A DNA stretch of 64,000 nucleotides, taken from contig OW203726.1 in the NCBI GenBank assembly GCA_934045075.1, positions 9,891,527 through 9,955,526 of the forward strand. The letters are read 5' to 3'. Source of the stretch: Yponomeuta sedellus (lineage: Eukaryota; Arthropoda; Insecta; Lepidoptera; Yponomeutidae). Under the pieces are notes generated by a model that saw only the letters and a list, made by a program, of their open reading frames with translations, was not told the DNA's origin and searched no databases. A program made the position numbers and the translations under genes. Shown one piece after another: positions 1-10,712 of this stretch (within the stretch, counting starts at the first letter, position 1; every line of letters begins with the position of its first letter).

Positions 1-974
1 TATTTTTATCTTTAGCCGTTTTAGACAAATAATAATTCATACGTAATTTTCTTTTGGTAATACATGACCTCCTTATGCCCTTCGTCAGCCATTTCATTTT
101 ATTGTTCGTCTTATTTGAAATTCTAACTCTAGATTTGGAAAAGTTTAAGTTGTAGAGTAATTTCAGATCAGCATAAAAAATATCAAATGCTGTTTTAATG
201 TCGTTGCAATTTAGAACTTTTGACCATGAGTAGCTTCCTATGCACTGTTTAAATTTAAGGATATTTGCTGTACTGTAGTCTCTTCTTTTTTTCATACCAA
301 TGAATTAGTGCTAAGATGCGTTTTATGACTGGTACAGTCAGTATTTGAGCTGTATTGTGGTCTGATAAACACATTGGAACACTTTCACCTTCGGCCTTCT
401 CAATGTTGCTGACAAAATGATCAATACACGTATGTAATCTAGTAGGTGCGTTAATATGGAAAGTAAGATTATAGTTTTCCAGAAGTTGCTTTAATTCTTG
501 AGATAGTTTAGTGTTTTTTAGTGTGTCGATATTCCAATCACCTGTTAATATAAGATTATATTTAGTTATTTTGTTTTTTAATCTGTTTAGGAGTATTTGT
601 AATTTATGTAGAAATATGCCTGCATCTGACCCAGGTATTCTGTAGATACAAATAAGAATTAATTTGTATTGCACGATTTCTATCCCACAACATTCGAATG
701 ATAGTTCTGTTGCAAGCTCCCTAGCAAGAGTATGCTCTTTGGCCTCTATGCCTCTATTATGTAATATACAGACTCCGCCTCGTTTTTTATTTTGCCTGCA
801 AAATGATGACCCCAATACAAAACCTTTCAATTGTATGTTTGTTTCATGGTTGCTTTGTATGAATGTTTCAGATAAGCATATTATATCTATAGTTTTATTG
901 TCATTACTTAGTTCAGATATTGCAATATCTAACATATCTTTTTTGCTAAAGAAACCAGCTATATTTTGGTGCAT
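1..974 (-). pseudogene. CR1-like LINE ORF2, endonuclease part (partial, frameshifted)
   Basis: This is the start of the second ORF of a non-LTR retrotransposon. The ATG is at 974, 29 bases past the end of ORF1. It encodes an apurinic-type endonuclease: LSETFI (catalytic Glu), TGDWNID (Asp and Asn) and CLSDHN (Ser-Asp-His) appear in the order usual for LINE endonucleases. The main frame stops at 255, but another frame opens near position 285 and continues to base 1 with a linker of the type WLTKGIRRS, which precedes reverse transcriptase in CR1/Jockey-type elements. A single frameshift near 280-290 therefore breaks an otherwise continuous ORF2. The reverse transcriptase would lie beyond the left edge. 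Known: this nuclease nicks target DNA for target-primed reverse transcription. Inference: this copy is defective, or has a recent single indel. Confidence 0.85.
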
Positions 975-1003
975 TAATCGTATATTATCACTAGTTTTTT
1001 CAT

Positions 1004-2524
1004 TTATAAAAAAGCATCCTTCTGTATTTGACTTCGTCCTGGACCTACGATCGACTGCACGCTATGGAAAGAGTTAGTGCTATTAATATGGTTCCGGTGA
1101 TCGTTGCAGTCGTAATCAGATGCATTTTTGTGCATGATTTCTCGCAATATTCCAAGACTCATGTTTGACGTAAAATATTTTGACCCATGCCATAATCCAC
1201 CGTAATTTAGCTCCATAAAGACTGCATTTGCAAAGCCATTACATATTTTTTTAATATCGAAATTTAACAATTTACCATTTAGAACTCCATTCTTTGGTAG
1301 CTCGGATATTATAATGTTTGTATTTACAACTGAGTTTAGCCATATAAGGAGCTCGTGTTTGAGTTTGTATGGATTTTTATCATTCATACCTCCTACAATT
1401 ATTACAAAATCATTTAAAGTTAGAGTAGAGACTTCCCTTTGGCAGGTACTTATTATTTCTTCTAGCGAAGCATCACTCTTCCAAAAACAACAAATGTTAT
1501 AGTTATGGTCCATTAATTTTTGCAGAGCTTGTTGTAGGCCTTCACCTTGTTGATCAGCTAATATGAGTATTCTTTTTTTGTTGCATTTTGTGATTGGTAT
1601 ATTTTCCGATGATTTCTGGTTTTGATTCTCAAAAGTTTTCTCCTCTAGGTTTTGATTTACGTCTATGGAGGCATTATTGCTTCTTATTTCTTGTGTAACA
1701 ATTGGTTCTCTTTTAGATTTTTTCCTCTTTTTCAATGTAGAGCATTTTGCTTTGAATGATTTATTCGATACACTACTTGAACATAAGGTCATTAGCTCAT
1801 TAATTTTTCGGCTTTGATTCGAAATAGTTTTTTCCATTGATGTTTTTTCTAATGATAAGTTATCCATTTCGTTTTCAGTAGCTTGTAGTTTCAATCTCAA
1901 ATCTAGTATTTCGACATGTAAATTCTCAATTTCTTTATTTTGCAGAGTCGATAAATCGGGTAAACTTTTGGCTAGGATACTCATGTCTGACAACGTCAGA
2001 GAGGAGTTTGTGCTTTCTGGAAGAGATGAACTGATAGTCTGTTTTTTTCTTTGTGTTATATTTTCACAGATGGTTTCTTGCTCTTTGGTCTTTTGAACAG
2101 TATTATCCTGTTCTATTCGCATCGACATACAGATTCCAGGTAACGTATCTTTAGTTCGTATTGGATTTTGGACTTTTTTTTCCTTTTCCGACGCATTATT
2201 AAATGATCTTGGGGTTGGGGTTGAAGTGGTTGGGGTTGGAAAATGGATTTTGGCTGTTTTCTGTGCAATTTTATATCCTTTCCTATTTATGCTTATACAT
2301 TTTTTGCATTCCCACTTCAATTTACTTTCTTTTTTCATAAGGTAAAAGAACTTTGATGTAATATTTGCGCAATCCAGGTCATATTTCCATTTACATGTAA
2401 TACATTGTAAATGTTCTCTGTCTGGGATGTTTTTCTTGCATTTATTACACGAACCATATTTGGATGCCATTGTTATTTTTAGACTACGGTTGTTGTTTGC
2501 GTCGAAAAGAACGTTATATGGCAC
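1004..2524 (-). CDS. CR1-like LINE ORF1: PHD-like zinc finger, coiled coil, SGNH esterase
   Basis: The frame is open for 506 codons. The ATG at 2470 (MASKYGSC) sits right at the zinc finger and may be the true start. Residues about 26-77 hold a Cys-rich PHD-like finger (CNKC, CITC, CKKC). Residues about 195-245 are heptad-rich and probably form a coiled coil. Residues about 318-480 look like an SGNH-hydrolase fold: ILILADQQG near 319-327 in the block I position, GGMND at 378-382 matching block III, and a late HGSKYFTSNMSLG in the position of the His block. PHD plus esterase is known from ORF1 proteins of CR1/L2-group LINEs. The usual Ser of block I appears replaced by Gln, so esterase activity is doubtful. 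ORF2 follows directly. Inference: ORF1 binds the element RNA. Confidence 0.8.
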   Translation of the reverse strand: MPYNVLFDANNNRSLKITMASKYGSCNKCKKNIPDREHLQCITCKWKYDLDCANITSKFFYLMKKESKLKWECKKCISINRKGYKIAQKTAKIHFPTPTTSTPTPRSFNNASEKEKKVQNPIRTKDTLPGICMSMRIEQDNTVQKTKEQETICENITQRKKQTISSSLPESTNSSLTLSDMSILAKSLPDLSTLQNKEIENLHVEILDLRLKLQATENEMDNLSLEKTSMEKTISNQSRKINELMTLCSSSVSNKSFKAKCSTLKKRKKSKREPIVTQEIRSNNASIDVNQNLEEKTFENQNQKSSENIPITKCNKKRILILADQQGEGLQQALQKLMDHNYNICCFWKSDASLEEIISTCQREVSTLTLNDFVIIVGGMNDKNPYKLKHELLIWLNSVVNTNIIISELPKNGVLNGKLLNFDIKKICNGFANAVFMELNYGGLWHGSKYFTSNMSLGILREIMHKNASDYDCNDHRNHINSTNSFHSVQSIVGPGRSQIQKDAFL

Positions 2525-2834
2525 TGACAGCTATGTGGCAGCTCACTCTGTCCTCTGATTGGTTGACCACTTGACATAAGTGACAGCGCCAGTGTCTTTT
2601 GTTGACGTCTATTATTGCCTTCTCTTTCTGACCAAATGTCGTTAGGATTCCTTCATAAAGATGTTGTATGAATATTCTTCGTTATTACTCACACTTTTGA
2701 TGGATTTCTTGGAGTATCCTAGGTAAAAAGGATAGTTGGAAATGTGCACTTCACTTGTATACGCCTTAACTATATTTTAGGCTAGGTATTTTATATTAAT
2801 TTAATAATTTACTACGGACTGAACTAGTCGCTGT
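2525..2834 (-). other. Probable 5' UTR side of the CR1-like LINE; no gene seen
   Basis: This non-coding sequence lies upstream of ORF1 on the minus strand. No ORF or recognisable motif was seen. The boundary of the element could not be placed. Confidence 0.35.
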
Positions 2835-2934
2835 GTTTACATTATTAGTATTTAGTAGAAGGGATGTGTCTTTACATGTCGAAAACTACAATTTTTTAAT
2901 AGTTGGCCTTCAAAGGAGCGTGGCTTTCCATTGT

Positions 2935-3060
2935 TCACCTACCTTATTCGTTTTTTCTCCATTTATGGTTGCCTGTAGTAAAACGCTTTTAAATAAGGCC
3001 GCCAATTGCTGCCAGTTGCTGTAGTTTCTGTGTACAATAAAGCATTTTCTATCTATCTAA
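2935..3060 (+). mobile_element. LINE 3' tail (AATAAAG plus ATCT tract)
   Basis: This is a 5'-truncated non-LTR 3' end. It has the recurring lepidopteran string AATAAGGCCGCCAATTG, then GTGTACAATAAAGC, then a short CTAT/ATCT tract. The same tail architecture recurs at 4000-4085, 12026-12135 (reverse), 14840-14898 and 18828-18876. Confidence 0.65.
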
Positions 3061-3061
3061 G

Positions 3062-3405
3062 TACATACATACATAACCTCACGCCTGTATCCCAGAGCGG
3101 TAGGCAGAGACCAGGGACTGCCACTTGCCACCATCCTGACAGATCACCTTCGCTTCATCAACGTTCATAAGTCGTTGCATGCACGCACGCCGGATCCGGG
3201 TACTTTTTATCTTCCCCTTTGTTAATACATCCCCTATTTGGTCGATGTATGTCCGCCTGGGACGTCCCTTAACAGCCCTTCCACTCACATTCGCAATTAT
3301 GTATTTGTTTCGTCAATCTTTCTTCCTCCTTCATCCTCTCCGCATGTCCAAACCAACGCAACATTCCTTTCTCAATTCTAGTCACTACATCCTCTAAGTA
3401 TTTTG
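3062..3405 (-). mobile_element. RTE-like LINE 3' fragment
   Basis: Read on the minus strand, it encodes the C-terminal end of a LINE polyprotein (GRPRRTYIDQIGDVL, then CMQRLMNVDEAK) and ends in a TATG microsatellite, as RTE-type elements do. Close copies lie at 30905-31140 and, decayed, at 25640-26090. It is strongly 5' truncated. Confidence 0.65.
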
Positions 3406-3439
3406 TTTAAAGTCATAAAATAAATAAGATTCAGTTAAC

Positions 3440-3656
3440 AAGACGAGTTCTGTTGCGCAGCGGCAGTGCATATGCCTACCATGCGAGAGGTCCCGAGTTC
3501 GAACCCCGGCTGGGGACAAAAAAAATCTCCCGTTCTTGGCTGTTTACATGTTTCAACATGTTTGTGATGTCACTGTTTTTGGTTCCCACGACACAGGGTA
3601 TCCTAGTGTGGTTTCAGAAGCAATGTTTGTGCCTGTATAATGTATGTAAATGGTAA
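3440..3656 (+). mobile_element. tRNA(Gly)-like SINE
   Basis: The head has pol III boxes: an A-box-like GCGCAGCGGCAGTGCATATG and a B box GAGTTCGAACCCC. The anticodon arm resembles tRNA-Gly. The body carries GGTTCCCACGACACAGGGTA and CCTAGTGTGG. Further copies are at 35608-35805 (plus) and 57962-58070 (minus). The ORF inside it is not a gene. Confidence 0.75.
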
Positions 3657-4086
3657 GGGCCGCCCGGCTGTGGAATGATCTGCCGGTCTCAATAAGGCGC
3701 TCTCCTACCCCAGCTGTCTTTAAAAGCAGAGTTCGTGATCTTTATTTATTAGTATAGTCATTAAAATTTTGTCCTCTTGTGTATAGGTGTTATTACTTTC
3801 CTTGTCTTGTGTAGAACTTTATTATAAGATATATGTGTATGTTCATAATAAATTATAAGTTTATATAAGTAACGGTATGAAAGTGTATTATTATTAAGTT
3901 TAAGTATGTATCAATATTCAAATTTGCACTGGCTACCCGTCTTTCTAAGTTCCTTCAGCAACTTTCCATCGTAAGGTTGTCTGGAAGAAATTGCTTTTAG
4001 CAATAAGGCCGCCAATTGTACTATGTATATTTGCAATTGTTTTGTATTTGTTGTTTTTCCAGTGTACAATAAAGAATATTCTTATC
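3657..4086 (+). mobile_element. LINE 3' end with C-terminal RT tail
   Basis: The frame beginning at 3665 reads RLWNDLPVSIRR, then VFKSRVRDLYLLV and a stop at 3755-3757. This is the conserved C-terminal signature of CR1/RTE-group reverse transcriptases. A 3' UTR follows with GTCTGGAAGAAATTGC, AATAAGGCCGCCAATTG, GTGTACAATAAAG and a CTTAT tract. The element is 5' truncated. Confidence 0.7.
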
Positions 4087-4589
4087 TTATCTTAAATGAT
4101 AAAATTGTAGACTAAGGATTAGACACAAAACCGGAAATCGTTTATATTCGTACGTGCAGGCTTTGAGTGATAATGAAATGAAAACATTTGCCAGCGAACC
4201 TTTTTGGATACACTTGATGCAGATACAGAATTTCTGAGCTTCAACCTTTTGATCATTGAACCTTATCGTAAAATGTGCAGGGTTGAAATGAGATTGCCAG
4301 TGCACAGGTCAACGAACTCCCTTGTGTACTGGTACTCTGTTGCTAAAGGTGTCCTAGGGTCTAATAATCGCATCGGTGTTCAATAGAGTGATGGCTGTTA
4401 TTCGACGCTGTTTCATAGTCTACTAAGCAATGGCATTACAATCTCATTCTAATGGCATACCACCGCAAATTAAATAGGCATTTCACTGAAAGGGGACCGA
4501 ATCCCGCCGAGTTAAGGTGCACGACTTATTTGATTGGAAGGCAATCCCGATTAGACTATCCATATTGTCAATTAAACCACCATTACCAT

Positions 4590-4752
4590 TTTAAAAACCT
4601 ATTTAGAGGCTAAAAAATCCACCCATGCCGGGACTCGAACCCGCGACCTCTGGCGGGTTCGAGTCTCGGCATGGGTGGAATTTTTAGCCTGTAAATAGGT
4701 TTTTAAAATTGTCCTTAGCACGGGTTAGTGCATTAAAAAGAATATAATCACC
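4590..4752. repeat. tRNA-like foldback element, short deletion variant
   Basis: Left arm AACCTATTTAGAGGCTAAAA leads into a reversed B box (CGAACCCGCGACCTC). A short centre follows, then the same B box forward and the mirrored arm ending TAGTGCATTAAAAAGAAT. Compared with 5398-5825, the A-box halves and the whole internal part are missing, so the two arms almost touch. Confidence 0.75.
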
Positions 4753-4917
4753 ATTACCATACTAATATCACTGTATTAAAAAAATGTGCACAAAATAGTT
4801 TACCCCCAGGACGAATTGATCAGTCTATCGATATCGCGCTTTTCCGTGCTCAACCGTAGCTCTTTGCTGGCTACGAATTTTAGGGCCCAATTAACAATCG
4901 CCTATGCAAATCGATAT

Positions 4918-5065
4918 CAACTATTTGTATGTCCCCACTGCTGGGGCACGAGTCTCTTCCTGCATCGCAAAAATGTTAGGCCATACTCCACAACGGGGGC
5001 CAAGTCCGGGTAGGTGGAGGATTGTAAGACAGTGGCGGGTCTTACTTTCAGAAATTATCAAGACT
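4918..5065 (-). mobile_element. 5S-like SINE, 3' body fragment
   Basis: It contains the reverse of the SINE body: CCCCACTGCTGGGGCACG, GGCCATACTCCACAACGG, CCAAGTCCGGG and a GACAGTGGC region. It matches full copies at 21052-21432 and 50672-51040. The 5S-like head is absent here. Confidence 0.7.
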
Positions 5066-5397
5066 TTTAATCACATTCATCGTTACATATTTTTGTAGGG
5101 TGCAGATCGTGGAAGTAACAGTTCCTTTTTTCTTCTGTGGTAAAAGTGAAGTTATCCATGTTATCTATTTTATAAATAAAACTAAACTAGCTCTGTATTT
5201 ATTTGAATATAAACAGTTCTACTTATGCACGGTCAAGGTCATTTGTTATTTGTTAAGTGATGTTTGTTTTGTTTATTATATTTAGGATTAAGCTCTTCGA
5301 ATAAGCGCGAAACCTGGTCGGGCTCTTCAGAGAAAAAATCCAAACTTCCGAAGCCGCCATGTTTCTCTTAGGTTATCAAATACCTATACTATTTTTA

Positions 5398-5825
5398 TTT
5401 TTAATGCACTAACCCGTGCTAAGGACAATTTTAAAAACCTATAATTAGATGCTAAAAAATCCACCCATGCCGGGATTCCAACTCGCGACCTCTGGCTATC
5501 AGTGCCAGCGCTCTTTCCAACTGAGCTAATGGGCGACTCACTGGCATCAGTGAAATTTCGAACCTCTTTACAATATTCTCTGTATTACGTACAGGCAGCG
5601 ACATCTGGCTAAAGCAATTTGCATCACTTGCAGCCCCGAGTACCTACTTTGCAGTTAGGTTTCGCCCTTAGAGTCGCCCATTAGCTCAGTTGGAAAGAGC
5701 GCTAACACGGATAGCCAGAGGTCGCGGGTTCGAATCCCGGCATGGGTGGAATTTTTAGCATCTAAATAGGTTTTTAAAATTGTCCTTAGTACGGATTAGT
5801 GCATTAAAAAGAATATAATCTTGTT
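5398..5825. repeat. tRNA-like foldback element, fullest copy
   Basis: The outer ends are TTTTTAATGCACTAACCCGT and its mirror, ending GTGCATTAAAAA. Each arm holds an AACCTATTTAG-type stretch and then a tRNA-like unit with A box TTAGCTCAGTTGG and B box GGGTTCGAATCCC. The right unit (about 5681-5757) reads plus and the left unit reads minus, so both pol III-like promoters face outward. The centre (about 5540-5680) contains TTTACAATATTCTCTGTATT and GTACAGGCAGCGACATCTGG. The tRNA-like units are not functional tRNAs: the anticodon stem of the right copy is mispaired and the loop lacks U33. Confidence 0.8.
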
Positions 5826-5829
5826 TATG

Positions 5830-8770
5830 ATATTTAAATAAAAAAAAGAAATGTAAAACTCGATCAAGGGTAGGAAAGAAAATAAAATTAGTTGAAATCA
5901 TAATTGTTTAAATAAAACTGTTTATTATGCAACAGAGAAATATTTGCAATATATAGTAAGGAACATAATTATGCTTGCAAGAAAAATGCTTTATTACAGT
6001 TACTTAGTTTGATTAATCGTGAAACAGAAAAGTTGTCTAAATTTCAAAAAAACCTAAAAACTGTACAGTTACAATAGAGTACAATAGAGTAATAGTATAT
6101 TTTTATTTTTACCTACATTAAGTAAACTTACACATGAAATGCATTACATTTACTGTCGTAGTAGGCCATATCTGTGATTCCGATCGTTATGCACTCTTTA
6201 TGCTGTATCCTGCCTGTCGGTTGCCAAATAAATAAAATAAATATGAGCAGGTTAGACGATAAAAAGATCCGAGAGAGGCGAGTATAAACGCGACCGTTAG
6301 TAGAGCGAACGTTGCTTCAACGAACATCGCTTGCTTCGTGTCGGAACAACATGAAATTGTTTAGATACCAATGAGGAAATTGAATTATTTTAGCATCCGC
6401 CCTGCCCTCCTCTCTCGGCCGACCAAGTTCGGTAACTCTACACTACTGCACATTTCTTGCGGATTTGGTTTGTAGTCCTTCAAGTATTTAAACTCGAAGA
6501 TAACAACTTTTTAATGAAACAAAAGTGTAATAAAAACACAGTGAAATGAAGAGTTCGATGATTTTGTTATTGATTTCATCAACAGATTTTAACAAAAAAA
6601 AATTCTACAGGATTAACCTGGCGGTATCTCATTTCTGATAAAAAAATAACTACCAATATTGGACAATGAGACAGCAAAGGAATTATAGCTGAATATACAT
6701 AAAAACATTTAAATTGGAGATTCTGTTTGAATCTTTTCCTTTTTTGATGTCGGATACTTGACAATATCTGTTTCTTCTTAATGCATCTAGGAGGGAAGAA
6801 GAATGGTAGCAATAATATTATAGAAGTTCGCCTCTCTCTCTCCTTTTTTTTTGATCCACTTAATACCCGTCAAACAATTCTTTGTTTCCCCTTCTCAACC
6901 AAAGCGAGTTTCCGCACTCAGTGCCACAGCGCGGAAACTCGAGCTAGAAAGACCTTCCCTTACGTAACGATCAATTAAACAAAAGCAAAAAAAAGTTCCG
7001 CTAACAAAGGCAGTGCGAGTGCAAGTTTTGACGTGCCGGAATACGCGGCTTATTTATCGCTTCCCGGGAGATTGCGCCGCGAAAACAGGGGCTTGCTCCG
7101 AAGCCTGTATCGACCGCGTTATTTCATGATCCGATAGCATAAGTCAACGAATCGGCCCTGTGTCTCGCGCCCCCTCCGAATATACTCGCGCGCGAGATAA
7201 GGAAGGTTAATCAATTATTTAACTTCATTATTAACTTAATTCCGGAATCACTCACTTGTTTTTTTGTGGGAGTAGTCCAGGGAGCCAATTCTAATTTCAT
7301 TAGCAAACAATTCGTATAAGACTCTTAAGGCTTATGACTTGAATTTTGCATAAAAAGTCGAGCGACACCCAAAATCTGTATTTGAACGCCAAGATAGATT
7401 GAATTCAAATGAGAAAATAAATGTCTAATTACTCTGTCAAGTTATCTTATCTAATTTTTATGCGACAAATGTCTAAGCCTTCGCATATTTTGCATCTACA
7501 CTTTCAATTCGCATGGGCGATAATCCTTTCAGACAACCTTTGTTCGTTTATTTTAACATCGAGATGGTTTAATTAGTACGAAATAAAGTCAATATAGATA
7601 AAGTGTTCGGAAAACAACAGAAGTATAGTTAATTTTTTCGTGTTACACAACAAAATTATTTGATCATTCCAAAAAGCTTTGATGAGTCTGAGTAAGGCCC
7701 CTGGCTGAAAACGAGCGGGGTTGGTAACTTGGTCACAGATAACCTTGGTGAGGCGTATTAACGTAACTGAGCAAGAAAAACACTTTGTTTAGTTGAAAAT
7801 AAGCTTGTTCAGTGACGAAACATTCGGTTGTACTTGTAGCTCAGCGTGGCTCGGTTTTTTTTAATACAGAATTCCCTTACCTTACCTAAAAGGGTGGTTG
7901 AAGATGACACGTAATGTCATGAAATATATGTAAAATGACTGTTTGTGTTAGATTTAAATAAGTCCATTCTTGTACATTTTATTAAACACTGATAACTCTT
8001 AATCTCAAATATAAATAGACAGATAACTCTTTGTATATAGGTTCATGCATATAAAATCTGTTAGTCAAATACATTTTTGACACTATGACACTTATCGCAA
8101 GTATCTCAGTAAAGGTTTGTTGCAAATTGCACGAATTTTCTAACCTATGTGTTTCAAGAGATTGACAAATTAACTGAGAAAGGTTATTAAGTTACTTTTA
8201 CTATTATTTACAATTTTTCTGAATTTCCACTTAATTTTGCAGAAATTAATTACAATTTCAAAAGTTACAATCACATTATTAACAAAAAAAACTCACCTAG
8301 TCGCAATTATTTTAAAAAAATCGATTTTCATTGTTTACGAAAATGAAAACCGTACTGTCCATCGTGTTTGACTGGAAGAAATTCTTGTTAGGAATGAGGT
8401 CGTCAAATGTATCTTATTTTTAATATTAGATGATGTTTGGTTTAACCTGGTGCACATTACGAATAATCTTAATCTCCTGCAAATCCTGCAAAACCTCTAA
8501 GAGATTTAGGTCAAGTGAAGATGTTCTCGTACGGATTTAATTAGTAATACCGTGAAAAGAGAACTCGAAATTAAATAGAAATTAACATGCAGCTACCGTG
8601 CTCTGGATGGTATTAAAACTATAAACTGAGTGGGTACAACGTCGATTGCAGCGTTGCCTGCAACGATAGCATATCCGCAACTGGGAAGTACTTTAACGCT
8701 CAACCCGATGCTAATTAACTAGCGACATCAATAGAAAAAATGTCATAAATATCTTCTTTGTTATCAAAGT
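5830..8770. other. No gene or element recognised
   Basis: This 2.9-kb AT-rich stretch holds short ORFs without family resemblance or codon signal. A slightly GC-richer patch at 6990-7200 with several CG-rich words might be regulatory, but nothing specific can be supported. Confidence 0.4.
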
Positions 8771-8774
8771 AGTG

Positions 8775-9020
8775 CCTGCCACTGTCGGTAGATGGCAGTC
8801 GTTAAGCCAAGTCAGAGGCCTTAGGTTGGCTTGAAAACTTCTGACAGTAAGACCAGCCACTAGTCTTGCAAGCCTCCATCAATCCGGACTTGGCCCCCCT
8901 GGTGGAGTATGGCCTATACCTTCCTTAGGGAAGAGACCCGTGCCCCTCGGTGGGGACATGATTGATGATGATGACGCGTTATCATCTGATGATGATAACG
9001 CGTCATCATCATCAATCAAT
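8775..9020 (+). mobile_element. 5S-like SINE 3' body with palindromic GAT-rich tail
   Basis: The body matches (TCAGAGGCCTTAGG, CTTCTGACAGTAAG, CCGGACTTGGCC, GAGACCCGTGCCCC) and ends in a TGATGATG tail. The tail folds into a palindrome at about 8961-9014: 25-bp arms around ACGCGTTATCATC and GATGATAACGCGT. The 5S-like head is absent. Confidence 0.65.
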
Positions 9021-9242
9021 TTAGAAAAAGAAATCATCATAAATCTCAATAAATATGCAATAAATAAAACTACAGACAAGAACCTAGATCCTAGATGTAG
9101 GACTTTAAAGCATTTTTGCCAAAAATGATCGTTTTAGCGGAAATCGATTAGTTCTAGGTTTTTTATTCTGGGTTATAAGAATAGTTATCACATTTGTTAA
9201 GATTTATGAAGTCACTTTTATAAGAAAAAATATTATATTCTT

Positions 9243-9282
9243 GGATTGTAACCGAAGAGCCTTTATTCGGTTACAATCCAAT
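9243..9282. repeat. Short perfect hairpin
   Basis: GGATTGTAACCGAA and its reverse complement are separated by 9 bases (GAGCCTTTA). Confidence 0.7.
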
Positions 9283-9783
9283 CCGACAAAAAGCCTAGTA
9301 AGTTTATCCGGTTGTGGATTGTAATACAATAATGTTATATATATTCTTTATTGCAAACAGTAAAATCGAAAAATCATAACATAAAATTTGTTCCAAAGGC
9401 GAACTTATCTCTAACAGAGATCTCTTCCAGCCAACCTTAGCATCGGGTTTTTAAATTAAGATAGCGGGAGGAAGGGAAAAATATTTATAATTATATAAAT
9501 AAGTAATAATACGATAATACACTTACATATAAATATATACTTATTCGTACATAAACCTATTAACTATGTGATGTTCGAAAGGTAGTGCTGTTTAAACCTC
9601 TTCTAATGTGTAGTATTTACGAAAGTTTTAGTTCAAAAACGTAATTTAAATCAAGTTACAATTATTTTTCCATTGGTGGTACTTAGCACCGGGTAGCTCC
9701 TTAAACGACGTAAATAGCTAGCGTATCACAGTACCACTATTCGTCGACATGAAACCTCGTCAACGCAAGGCGCAGAAACTTAT

Positions 9784-10020
9784 TCATGAGTTTCCATTGT
9801 AATTGACTTTAATTGCAGTCAGCCAGATCAAAAAGTTGTACAAACAAAAAATTGCGAAAAACATGCACACATATTTACCTGGAAGTATTTTTACAGCACA
9901 CCCTCGACCGCTTATGGCTCCTGAAGCCTCATTCAAAATACCGCGCACACATTTGTAATTTTTTACCATAGAAACAAATGAATCAGAAGTCAATGATGAA
10001 AAGTCGGCAAGTAAGTCCAT
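9784..10020 (-). CDS. Conserved short ORF, possible 5' coding exon (copy 1)
   Basis: The 78-codon frame starts MDLLADFSSLTSDSF. Its last part (YVCMFFAIFCLYNF) is probably intron read-through: a donor-like CCAG|GTAAAT lies at 9879/9878, so the real coding part may be 9879-10020, ending ILPG. The peptide is identical in the tandem copy at 11067-11303. I do not recognise the family. The ATG and good donor suggest the first coding exon of a gene or transposase whose remainder is not visible. Selection and neutral recent duplication cannot be separated here. Confidence 0.35.
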   Translation of the reverse strand: MDLLADFSSLTSDSFVSMVKNYKCVRGILNEASGAISGRGCAVKILPGKYVCMFFAIFCLYNFLIWLTAIKVNYNGNS

Positions 10021-10215
10021 TCATAATATGTAGGTTTAAAGTTAAAATAAATGCACTACGTAAATAATGTTTTGGTATTGCGGTAGTATTTGGGCATAAT
10101 TGTAAAAGGAGAAAAGGAGGGCATGAAAACGTCCCCAAACGACGTACTCACGAGCTTATACGTCTGAGGCACCCTGGGCAGCAATCAGTCAATCCCTTAC
10201 GCTGATTTGCAAATC

Positions 10216-10410
10216 CTATCTGCCACTACGTAAAGTTAACAAGTATGAATAAAAATTATCGTAAAACAGATTCTGGATAGATGCCATTTCTTTAACAATC
10301 TTCTTCTTAGCGTGTGCTGCGATGCCAAGCCATCGATTGAAGATTTTTAAAGACATGTCATCTATTCAGAATCTGTTTTACAATTATTTTTATACTTGTT
10401 AACTTCCAGA
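10216..10410. repeat. Foldback MITE in unit 1
   Basis: The arms are GTTAACAAGTATGAATAAAA and AACAGATTCTGGATAGATG, with their mirrored forms about 100 bases later. The twin lies at 11508-11697 in unit 2, so the insertion predates the duplication. Confidence 0.7.
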
Positions 10411-10712
10411 CAGTGGTAAAGGCAGATCCTATCTGCTTAGGCTTCAGGGATACAGGTGTGAGTTTATATATGTATATATGTACTTGTTTTCTGCATATTT
10501 AATCCCTTCAAGGACTACATTGATAGCATGCTTGGCTGCAATTACACAACCCGTAACTTTTCTTTCTTTTAATTTATTATGTTATTCAGAATTACAATAT
10601 ATCTAATTCCTGAAACAACTCAACTAAAAAATAAAGCAAGTAAATTTTAACTAATACTTTCGTAAGCACGACACATTCTTAGGCAATTTAGTATATTTTG
10701 ATTTAATATATT

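Larger units (their letters stand above)
9432..10712. repeat. Tandem duplication, unit 1 (about 1.28 kb)
   Basis: The unit starts CAACCTTAGCATCGGG and ends at GTATATTTTGATT. It matches unit 2 (10713-11992) at a constant offset of about 1281-1283 bases with only scattered substitutions and tiny indels. It carries a 78-codon minus-strand ORF and an internal foldback MITE at about 10216-10410. Confidence 0.9.

Noticed and set aside
5681..5757. A true tRNA gene in the foldback element
   Set aside because: The A and B boxes and cloverleaf outline are present, but the anticodon stem is mispaired, U33 is missing and the unit is one arm of a dispersed repeat with six other copies.
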